NCBI GenBank assembly: GCA_900766775.1
Contig: CAAFXN010000037.1
Span: forward strand, 1 to 7,972
Direction: 5' to 3'
Source of the DNA: Bacteroidales bacterium
GTDB lineage: Bacteria > Bacteroidota > Bacteroidia > Bacteroidales > Paludibacteraceae
Length of the DNA stretch: 7,972 nucleotides
The notes under the pieces were generated by a model, which worked only from the letters and a program-made list of their open reading frames with translations, was not told where the DNA came from and ran no database searches. This document shows, one piece after another, positions 1 to 5,399 of the stretch. The position numbers and the translations under genes are program-made. Within the stretch, counting starts at the first letter, position 1, and each line of letters opens with the position of its first letter.

Positions 1-1320
1 AGCCGCGAGCATGTGAGCGCGAAGATCGCTGCCGTGGTGAAAGCGGCGAAGTCGCTCCCGGGCTATCGTGTAGTAGGCGTGAACAGCGTTATCCTGAACA
101 ATGCCGGTGCGTACTGCGCACAAGAGTTGGCTTACGCGCTTGCATGGGGTGCAGAATACATGACCATGCTCACTGAAGCAGGCGTGCCTAATTACAAGGC
201 AGCGAACGCCATCCGCTTCAACATGGGTATCGGTGGTAACTACTTCATGGAGATTGCTAAGTTCCGTGCTGCCCGTCTGCTGTGGGCGAAGATTGTAGAG
301 GCATATAAAGCACCGCTCTTCACCGCTGCACTCAAAGAGGCTGCGAAGATGAACGTCAGCGCCGAGACCAGCCGCTTCAACATGACCGTTTTCGACGCGT
401 ATGTGAACCTGCTCCGCTCGCAGACCGAGACCATGTCGGCGGCTATCGCAGGCGTGGATGAGATTGTCGTTACGCCGTTTGACGTAACCTACGAGCAGCC
501 GACCGAGTTCGCAGAGCGTATCGCCCGCAACCAGCAACTCCTGCTCAAAGAGGAAGCCCATTTCGACAAGGTGGTTGACCCCGCTGCAGGCTCGTTCTAT
601 TTGGAGAACCTGACTCACGCCATCGCCGAGGAGGCATGGAAGCAGTTCCTTGCTATCCAAGAGCAAGGCGGTATGTACGAGATGGTGGCTGCCGGCAAGG
701 TGCAACAGGCTATGCAGGAGAACCTCACCAAGCGTCTGGCAGACGTGGCGAAACGCAAAGAGGTGCTGCTCGGCTCGAACCAGTATCCTAACTTCACCGA
801 GAAAGCCGCCAAGAAAATCAAGGAGACCGCTTGCGGTTGCGGCTGTTGCGCTACGCAGCAAGGGCAGATTCCTGCGCTCCATATCGCGCGTGCAGCCGAG
901 GAGTTCGAGGCTTTGCGTCTTGAGACCGAGGCAGCGAAGAAGCAACCCGTGGCATTCATGCTCACCATCGGCAACCTCGCTATGCGTATCGCGCGTGCAC
1001 AGTTCTCGTGCAACTTCCTCGCGTGCGCGGGATATAAGGTAATAGACAACAACGGCTTCAAGACCGTAGCCGAGGGTATCAAGGCGGCTCGCAAAGCGAA
1101 GGCAGACATCATCGTGCTCTGCTCCAGCGACGACGAGTATGCAACGCTCGCACCCGAGGCATGGAAGACGCTGAAAGATGCCAAGGAACTCTTCATCGTT
1201 GCCGGCGCACCCGCTTGCTCTGAAGACCTGAAGGCACTGGGTATCAACAACTTCATCAACGTCCGTTCCAACGTCCTCGAGACCCTGAAAACCTTTAACG
1301 CTCAACTCTTAAACAAATAG
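1..1320 (+). CDS. mutA: Methylmalonyl-CoA mutase small (beta) subunit, 5'-truncated by window edge
   Basis: This is the non-catalytic partner of the heterodimeric, adenosylcobalamin-dependent mutase that interconverts succinyl-CoA and (R)-methylmalonyl-CoA in the cytoplasm. The frame is open back to base 1, so the GTG at 13 is an internal codon and not a start. About 439 codons are present and the family is usually 610-640 residues, so roughly 180 N-terminal residues are missing. The first part is the end of the TIM-barrel mutase domain (GIGGNYFMEIAKFRAARLLW, then TSRFNMTVFDAYVNLLRSQT and DPAAGSFYLENL). A linker with an unusual CGCGCC cysteine cluster follows (832-849). The last part, from about 949, is a B12-fold domain in which the DxHxxG cobalamin-ligand motif is absent and the equivalent stretch reads MLTIGNLAMRIARAQFS. 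That loss is normal for the small subunit and separates it from MutB. The TAG stop lies 10 bp before the insert that divides it from mutB. Confidence 0.96.
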   Translation, partial: SREHVSAKIAAVVKAAKSLPGYRVVGVNSVILNNAGAYCAQELAYALAWGAEYMTMLTEAGVPNYKAANAIRFNMGIGGNYFMEIAKFRAARLLWAKIVEAYKAPLFTAALKEAAKMNVSAETSRFNMTVFDAYVNLLRSQTETMSAAIAGVDEIVVTPFDVTYEQPTEFAERIARNQQLLLKEEAHFDKVVDPAAGSFYLENLTHAIAEEAWKQFLAIQEQGGMYEMVAAGKVQQAMQENLTKRLADVAKRKEVLLGSNQYPNFTEKAAKKIKETACGCGCCATQQGQIPALHIARAAEEFEALRLETEAAKKQPVAFMLTIGNLAMRIARAQFSCNFLACAGYKVIDNNGFKTVAEGIKAARKAKADIIVLCSSDDEYATLAPEAWKTLKDAKELFIVAGAPACSEDLKALGINNFINVRSNVLETLKTFNAQLLNK

Positions 1321-1330
1321 TAACGGAACT

Positions 1331-1351
1331 TGTTTGCACAAAGATTGTACT
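1331..1351 (+). repeat. Left terminal inverted repeat of the insert
   Basis: The sequence TGTTTGC, five bases, then GATTGTACT is the reverse complement of the two blocks at 2186-2194 and 2201-2207. It begins 11 bp after the mutA stop. The identity ends at 1331: the next bases outward do not match the right end. Confidence 0.65.
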
Positions 1352-1369
1352 TTTTACGGAAACAAAGAT

Positions 1370-1415
1370 GGTCAGTTTTTAGAGAACAAATATATTCAAA
1401 TATTGAACAAATATT
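1370..1415 (-). repeat. AATATT-rich repeat, copy R0, upstream of the GxxExxY gene
   Basis: GGTCA at 1370 followed by the 32-bp core at 1384-1415 matches the cores at 1934-1965 and 2099-2130. It is the approximate reverse complement of the repeats at 1875-1915 and later. The core holds AAATAT-type blocks spaced 10-11 bp apart. With the copy at 1875 it brackets the gene as an inner inverted repeat. Confidence 0.65.
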
Positions 1416-1447
1416 TTCAATAAAATTCTATACTATTGAATAAAACT

Positions 1448-1864
1448 ATGCAAATACAAGAGTTGAAAAATTTGGTATATGAAGTAGTCGGTGCTGCTAT
1501 GGAAGTTCATAAGGAACTCAAAAAGGGACTCCTTGAAGCGGTATATAACGAGGCTTTGTGTATGGAATTAGAGAAACGTGGTATTGCATGTGAATCAGAG
1601 AAAGAGTTGCCCATCTTTTACAAAGGGCAACTAATGCAAAAGAAGTATCGTATGGATATTGTATGTTCGGATATAATTATTGAACTAAAGTCCGCCGATA
1701 CCATACTTCCAGAGCATAGATTCCAATTATTCAATTATCTTAGGATAGCCAAAAAGCCGGTAGGTTTGTTGATAAACTTCGGAGAAGATTATTTACATTT
1801 TGAGAAGTATTTCTTTGACATTCCGAACAATGAAATATATTTGTTTAATGATGTTTGCAATTAG
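1448..1864 (+). CDS. GxxExxY family protein, PD-(D/E)XK nuclease-like
   Basis: A 138-residue protein of the GxxExxY family, which is widespread in Bacteroidota and has a PD-(D/E)XK nuclease-like fold; its biological role is not established. The signature is G27-LL-E30-AV-Y33. The putative active site is D70 (YRMDIV), then E79-L-K81 (IIIELKS), with Q93 in the following helix (HRFQLFNYLR) and the family's GLLINFG ending at G112. All key residues are intact, so the protein is probably functional. I chose the ATG at 1448; a TTG at 1436 in the same frame would add four residues. No Shine-Dalgarno is visible, as is usual in this phylum. The gene is much more AT-rich than mutA and mutB and is the only gene in the TIR-bounded insert, which suggests it arrived with that element. 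A role in the element's maintenance or movement is inference only. Confidence 0.9.
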   Translation: MQIQELKNLVYEVVGAAMEVHKELKKGLLEAVYNEALCMELEKRGIACESEKELPIFYKGQLMQKKYRMDIVCSDIIIELKSADTILPEHRFQLFNYLRIAKKPVGLLINFGEDYLHFEKYFFDIPNNEIYLFNDVCN

Positions 1865-1867
1865 TTG

Positions 1868-2187
1868 TTTCAAAAATATTTGAATAATATTTCTCAATAT
1901 TTGTTGAAATAAAAGTATCTGGTCATTTTAATGGAACAAATATTTTCAAATATTGCCCAAATATTTATTAAATAGCAAATAATATTTGAATAATATTTCT
2001 CAATATTTGTTGAAATAAAAGAAAGCAATGTTTTTCAAAAATATTTGAACAATATTTCGTAATATTTGTTGAAATAAAAGTTTATGGTCATTTTAGTGGA
2101 ACAAATATTTTCAAATATTGCCCAAATATTTATAAATAGCAAATAATATTTGAATAATTCTTGGAAATATTTGTTGAAATAAAGTAG
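1868..2187. repeat. Tandem duplication of a ~165-bp AT-rich unit made of inverted subrepeats
   Basis: Two units, 1868-2032 and 2033-2187, match at an exact period of 165 bp for most of their length; the second has a 1-bp deletion near 2133 and a diverged end. Each unit has the order F-R-F. F copies (core AATATTTGAATAATATTT, then CTCAATATTTGTTGAAAT) lie at 1875-1915, 1981-2021, 2040-2080 and 2145-2184. R copies, about 25/32 identical to the reverse complement of F, lie at 1934-1965 and 2099-2130, each preceded by GGTCATTTTA. Every copy has three AATATT blocks 10-11 bp apart, so the blocks fall on one face of the helix. The transcript could fold into long AU-rich hairpins. Confidence 0.85.
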
Positions 2188-2207
2188 TACAATCCAAACT
2201 GCAAACA
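2186..2207 (-). repeat. Right terminal inverted repeat of the insert
   Basis: AGTACAATC at 2186-2194, six bases, then GCAAACA at 2201-2207 is the partner of 1331-1351. It directly abuts the last AATATT-rich repeat and ends 18 bp before the mutB ATG. Confidence 0.65.
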
Positions 2208-2225
2208 CAATAAATCATATCAATT

Positions 2226-4370
2226 ATGAAGCCTAATTTTAGTGAAATAGACATCAACAAGGTTCCCGTTTCGCATGTAGAGGGAGCCAATGAAGCCAAC
2301 TGGCAAACGCCGGAACTCATCGACGTGAAGCCTGTTTACACCAAGGAAGACCTGGAGGGTATGGAGCACCTTGACTACGTGTCGGGTATTCCGCCTTTCC
2401 TGCGTGGTCCGTACAGCGCGATGTACCCGTTGCGTCCGTGGACGATTCGCCAGTATGCGGGTTTCTCCACTGCTGAGGAATCGAATGCTTTCTATCGTCG
2501 TAACCTCGCCAGCGGTCAGAAAGGTCTGTCCGTAGCCTTCGACCTGCCGACCCACCGCGGCTACAATGCTGACAACATGCGCGTGGTGGGCGATGTGGGA
2601 AAAGCAGGTGTGTCCATCTGCTCGCTCGAGGATATGAAAGTGCTATTCGCCGGTATTCCTTTGAACAAGATGTCCGTCTCCATGACCATGAACGGTGCTG
2701 TGTTGCCTATTCTTGCGTTCTATATCAACGCGGGTCTGGAGCAGGGTGCCAAACTCGAGGAGATGGCAGGTACCATCCAGAACGATATCCTCAAGGAGTT
2801 CATGGTGCGCAACACCTATATCTATCCGCCTAAGTTCTCCATGAAGATTATCGCCGACATCTTCGAGTACACCTCGCAGAAGATGCCGAAGTTCAACTCT
2901 ATCTCCATCTCCGGCTACCACATGCAGGAGGCAGGTGCTACCGCGGACATTGAGTTGGCTTACACCCTCGCTGACGGTATGGAGTACCTGCGTGCAGGTA
3001 TCAACGCCGGCATGGATGTGGACACTTTCGCACCGCGTCTCTCCTTCTTCTGGGCGATTGGTATGAACCACTTCATGGAGATTGCCAAGATGCGCGCCGG
3101 TCGTATGCTGTGGGCGAAGATTGTCAAGTCCTTCGGTGCGAAGAACCCGAAGTCGATGGCGCTGCGTACCCACTGCCAGACCTCCGGCTGGTCGCTCACC
3201 GAGCAAGACCCCTTCAACAACGTAGGTCGTACCTGTATCGAGGCGATGGGCGCTGCGCTGGGACACACCCAGTCGCTCCACACCAACGCCCTCGACGAGG
3301 CTATCGCACTGCCGACCGATTTCTCTGCACGTATCGCTCGTAACACGCAGATTTACATCCAAGAAGAAACTAAGGTCTGCAAGGAGATTGACCCGTGGGG
3401 CGGCTCCTACTATGTAGAGGCATTGACCAAGGAAATCATGGATAAGGCGTGGGAGCATATCCAGGAAATCGAGAAACTCGGCGGTATGGCTGCCGCTATC
3501 GAGACGGGCATCCCCAAAATGCGTATCGAGGAAGCCGCTGCCCGCACACAGGCGCGTATCGACTCCGGCACGCAGAAGATTATCGGTGTGAACGAGTACC
3601 GTCTTGACCACGAAGACCCCATCGACATCCTCGAAATCGACAACACCGCTGTGCGCGAAGAGCAGGTGGCTCGCTTGAAAGAACTGCGTGCTAACCGCGA
3701 TGAGGCTGCTGTGCAAGCCGCATTGGCAGAAATCACCGCTACCGTACAGGAGTGGGCGGACGGCAAGAAATGCAGTCACAACCTGCTTGACCTTGCTGTG
3801 AAAGCAGCAGGACTCCGCGCATCGTTGGGCGAGATTTCCGACGCTTGCGAGAAAGTGGTAGGACGTTATAAAGCAACTATTAGAACTATTTCAGGCGTGT
3901 ACGCATCAGGAACTAAGAACGATGATTGGTTTGTCAAGGCACAAGCCCTCACGGCAGAATTTGCCAAGAAAGAAGGTCGTCAGCCGCGTATCATGATTGC
4001 CAAGATGGGTCAGGACGGGCACGACCGTGGTGCTAAAGTGGTAGCCACGGGCTACGCAGACTGTGGCTTCGATGTGGATATGGGACCCTTGTTCCAGACT
4101 CCGGCAGAGGCAGCTAAGCAGGCGGTGGAGAACGACGTCCATGTACTGGGTGTCTCCTCGCTCGCTGCAGGACACAAGACCCTCGTGCCGCAGGTGATTG
4201 ATGAACTGAAGAAACTCGGTCGCGAGGACATCATGGTGATTGCCGGTGGTGTCATCCCCGCGCAGGACTACGACTTCCTCTACAAGGCAGGCGTAGCCGC
4301 CATATTCGGTCCGGGCTCCAACGTGGCGCAGTCTGCTTGCACCATCATGGAACTCCTGATGGCTGAATAA
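2226..4370 (+). CDS. mutB: Methylmalonyl-CoA mutase large (alpha) subunit
   Basis: The catalytic subunit, 714 residues, full length for the family. It performs the radical carbon-skeleton rearrangement between succinyl-CoA and (R)-methylmalonyl-CoA with adenosylcobalamin. The N-terminal TIM barrel contains the CoA/substrate region YPLRPWTIRQYAGFST, with Y77 equivalent to the substrate-stacking Tyr89 of the Propionibacterium enzyme, and SGYHMQEAG, with H232 equivalent to its His244. The C-terminal B12-binding domain has K593 and D597-G-H599-D-R-G602; H599 is the lower axial cobalt ligand of the base-off DxHxxG motif. SSLAAGHKTL and IAGGVIP follow, as is usual. The ATG at 2226 is preceded by an AT-rich leader without a Shine-Dalgarno. 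Its partner mutA lies 905 bp upstream because of the insert. I see no clear promoter of its own, so expression may depend on read-through from mutA or on the insert. A strong terminator follows. Confidence 0.98.
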   Translation: MKPNFSEIDINKVPVSHVEGANEANWQTPELIDVKPVYTKEDLEGMEHLDYVSGIPPFLRGPYSAMYPLRPWTIRQYAGFSTAEESNAFYRRNLASGQKGLSVAFDLPTHRGYNADNMRVVGDVGKAGVSICSLEDMKVLFAGIPLNKMSVSMTMNGAVLPILAFYINAGLEQGAKLEEMAGTIQNDILKEFMVRNTYIYPPKFSMKIIADIFEYTSQKMPKFNSISISGYHMQEAGATADIELAYTLADGMEYLRAGINAGMDVDTFAPRLSFFWAIGMNHFMEIAKMRAGRMLWAKIVKSFGAKNPKSMALRTHCQTSGWSLTEQDPFNNVGRTCIEAMGAALGHTQSLHTNALDEAIALPTDFSARIARNTQIYIQEETKVCKEIDPWGGSYYVEALTKEIMDKAWEHIQEIEKLGGMAAAIETGIPKMRIEEAAARTQARIDSGTQKIIGVNEYRLDHEDPIDILEIDNTAVREEQVARLKELRANRDEAAVQAALAEITATVQEWADGKKCSHNLLDLAVKAAGLRASLGEISDACEKVVGRYKATIRTISGVYASGTKNDDWFVKAQALTAEFAKKEGRQPRIMIAKMGQDGHDRGAKVVATGYADCGFDVDMGPLFQTPAEAAKQAVENDVHVLGVSSLAAGHKTLVPQVIDELKKLGREDIMVIAGGVIPAQDYDFLYKAGVAAIFGPGSNVAQSACTIMELLMAE

Positions 4371-4388
4371 GTAGAATCAGTTTATTGC

Positions 4389-4425
4389 AAAGCAGGTATC
4401 GTTTCCGAACGGTACCTGCTTTTTT
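4389..4425 (+). terminator. Rho-independent terminator after mutB
   Basis: A 15-bp stem (AAAGCAGGTATCGTT at 4389-4403 against AACGGTACCTGCTTT at 4408-4422, with one G-U pair) closes a TCCG tetraloop and runs into a T tract ending at 4425. It starts 18 bp after the mutB stop and should end the mutAB transcript. A run of seven G follows directly. Confidence 0.93.
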
Positions 4426-4684
4426 GGGGGGGTGAGCCCACTGAAAAAGGAGCATAAGCACACCTTTTCGGAATTTATGGTCATAATCCCCAAAGAGAGT
4501 TTCCATATTCGCTTACTCTCAATTTTTCTTGGTCGCTTCGCTCCAAAAGGGGGATAAAAATATGTTCTCTTCTATTTCCATTCTTCTTCTCATTCACACC
4601 GCTCAATTTACCCGTTTGTTACGCTGCAAACGTATAGGGTTGCTATACCCTTGCTATACCCCTACGCATACTTTGTTTATTGTC

Positions 4685-4987
4685 GCGGCATTCAATGCCG
4701 CATTAGTTTCGTTTCTTGTCCCGCATACTATGCGGCTCTTCTTTGTATTCCGCCGTGAAGCGATTAAGGCGCACCGAGAATGTCCAGTGGAGATTCGATG
4801 GAGTAAGTGCGCCGCGCGAGTTTCGGAGAAACATAGAACTCCTTAAGGCGTTGGCAATCGGCATAGACATTTGTTGTTTACGCGGGATACAATCCCGTAT
4901 GTGTTCTCTATCTTACTATTAGCATTCTGTGCGCGCGATTTTAATGAGCGCGATTCTACGTCCGTTTCGTCGGTATTTGATGCCGAC
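4685..4987. repeat. Series of short palindromes with different GC arms and a common AT-NNN-AT centre
   Basis: GCGGCATTCAATGCCGC (4685-4701), CCGCATACTATGCGG (4721-4735), CGGGATACAATCCCG (4883-4897) and GTCGGTATTTGATGCCGAC (4969-4987, one G-U pair) each have complementary arms around AT-NNN-AT. A fifth, looser example is CGCGC/GCGCG at 4932-4936 and 4948-4952 around ATTTTAAT, which also gives a direct repeat GCGCGATT. The arms change while pairing is kept, and the centre stays the same. A larger unpaired stretch separates the second and third. Confidence 0.7.
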
Positions 4988-4990
4988 ATT

Positions 4991-5030
4991 TCTTCCTATT
5001 ACTACCTATACTATCCTATTTCTACCTATT
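4991..5030. repeat. Four phased 10-bp repeats with core CCTAT
   Basis: CCTAT occurs at 4995, 5005, 5015 and 5025, exactly 10 bp apart, with similar flanks (consensus roughly TCTACCTATT). The array ends 43 bp before the -33 box of the promoter at 5073-5104, so it could be a helically phased protein-binding site for that promoter. This role is inferred. Confidence 0.7.
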
Positions 5031-5072
5031 TGGCAGCAAAATAAACTTTCTCGAACGAATATCGCCCATTTT

Positions 5073-5104
5073 CTTGCATATCTCAAAAAAACGTTGTAAC
5101 TTTG
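5073..5104 (+). promoter_or_regulatory. Bacteroidetes-type sigma promoter upstream of the GNAT stump and hsdR
   Basis: TAACTTTG at 5097-5104 is a perfect match to the Bacteroidetes -7 consensus TAnnTTTG. CTTG at 5073-5076, 20 bp upstream, matches three of four bases of the -33 TTTG box. Transcription should start near 5111. The only ORFs downstream are the 46-codon stump at 5163 and hsdR at 5400, so this may serve as the promoter of the restriction locus. Confidence 0.72.
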
Positions 5105-5121
5105 CACGCTAAACGCGTGCA
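5103..5121. promoter_or_regulatory. Inverted repeat at the predicted transcription start, possible operator
   Basis: TGCACGC-TAAAC-GCGTGCA is a perfect 7-bp inverted repeat with a 5-base centre. It overlaps the last bases of the -7 box and the expected start point, a typical place for a repressor site. No regulator gene is visible in the window to match it. Confidence 0.4.
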
Positions 5122-5162
5122 GCGAACAACCGTAACAGAACAACACGATAACTGAAACAACA

Positions 5163-5303
5163 ATGGACAACTTACAGGTAACATCGTTTGCAAACATCAA
5201 TTTGAAGGATCCATTCTTTGACTCTTTGCGCGCCAATTATGATGGATTCGATGATTGGTTTAACAACAAGGCTTTGTCCCTCCCCAATCCTATGTCTATT
5301 TAG
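5163..5303 (+). pseudogene. N-terminal stump of a Bacteroidales GNAT-type acetyltransferase gene
   Basis: A 46-codon ORF with its own good promoter 59 bp upstream. Residues 9-33 (FANINLKDPFFDSLRANY, then DGFDDWF) resemble, from memory, the conserved N-terminus of a family of Bacteroidales GNAT-like acetyltransferases that normally continues with the catalytic fold. Here the likeness ends at about residue 37 and the reading frame closes after ALSLPNPMSI, so no acetyl-CoA-binding motif is present. The simplest reading is a gene cut short when the restriction locus joined behind it. Alternatives are a real short peptide or a translated leader for hsdR, which starts 96 bp after this stop. The family link rests on pattern memory and should be treated as moderate. 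Confidence 0.5.
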
Positions 5304-5362
5304 ATCTTAACGCTAAATAATAGAAATGTGCTATTGATAATAAACGCAGCATAATTAACTTC

Positions 5363-5380
5363 CGATAATACGTATTATCG
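5363..5380. promoter_or_regulatory. 18-bp perfect palindrome upstream of hsdR, candidate operator
   Basis: CGATAATACGTATTATCG is identical to its own reverse complement and ends 19 bp before the hsdR ATG. A weak promoter-like pair, ATTG at 5333-5336 and TAACTTCC at 5356-5363 (19 bp apart), would place the transcription start inside it. It could bind a dimeric HTH regulator controlling restriction, or form a hairpin in the leader. Confidence 0.55.
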
Positions 5381-5399
5381 AGAACTAAAAGCAGAAACC

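Larger units (their letters stand above)
1331..2207. mobile_element. TIR-bounded AT-rich insert carrying a GxxExxY gene between mutA and mutB
   Basis: The segment is delimited by imperfect terminal inverted repeats: TGTTTGC-N5-GATTGTACT at 1331-1351 and AGTACAATC-N6-GCAAACA at 2186-2207. Both arms (9 bp and 7 bp) are perfect complements and the spacers differ by one base. Inside lie one small gene and at least seven copies of an AATATT-rich repeat in both orientations. Base composition is strongly AT-rich, unlike the GC-rich mut genes on both sides. Removing the segment would leave about 28 bp between the mutA stop and the mutB ATG, a normal operon spacing. No target-site duplication is visible. 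No transposase is encoded, so it would be either non-autonomous or mobilised by the GxxExxY protein itself. The boundaries are seen in the sequence; mobility is inferred. Confidence 0.62.
4426..5072. other. 647-bp intergenic region without a convincing gene, containing hairpins and short phased repeats
   Basis: No frame here resembles a protein I recognise. The two short + strand ORFs, 4529-4846 (TTG start) and 4716-4922, run through inverted repeats and read as low-complexity or basic nonsense. The region holds a tandem 11-bp repeat TTGCTATACCC (4640-4650, 4651-4661), a hairpin GTATAG-GGTTG-CTATAC (4632-4648), several GC-armed palindromes listed separately, a wide inverted pair GGCGCAC/GTGCGCC (4768-4774, 4807-4813), and a small hairpin GTTTC-GGA-GAAAC (4820-4832). 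A structured RNA or a decayed mobile element are both possible. I cannot decide between them. Confidence 0.6.

Noticed and set aside
13..15. GTG as a start codon for mutA
   Set aside because: The frame is open to base 1 and the translation already lies inside the mutase barrel, so the gene starts before the window.
615..1271. 218-codon minus-strand ORF, and other long minus-strand ORFs opposite mutB (2643-3779) and hsdR (6069-6896)
   Set aside because: They lie antisense to clear conserved genes in GC-rich coding sequence and show no family features.
1333..1355. Promoter TTTG ... TACTTTTT before the GxxExxY gene
   Set aside because: The two boxes are only 11 bp apart, the last base of the -7 box is wrong, and the stretch is better explained as part of the left terminal inverted repeat.
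1436..1438. TTG start for the GxxExxY gene
   Set aside because: It is possible, but the ATG at 1448 fits the usual family N-terminus and ATG is strongly preferred; the TTG adds only MNKT.
1868..2187. CRISPR array
   Set aside because: The repeats occur in both orientations with similar sequence in between; there are no unique spacers of constant length and no cas genes.
4445..4468. AAAAGG/CCTTTT hairpin as a second terminator
   Set aside because: Only six weak pairs with a 12-base loop and no T tract after it; the terminator at 4389-4425 is far stronger.
4669..4675. Promoter TACTTTG inside the hairpin region
   Set aside because: One base is missing between TA and TTTG, and no gene follows that would need it.
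4529..4846. 105-codon ORF in the intergenic region, and the overlapping ORF at 4716-4922
   Set aside because: TTG start or late ATG, passes through several palindromes, no recognisable domain, and two overlapping frames are equally open.
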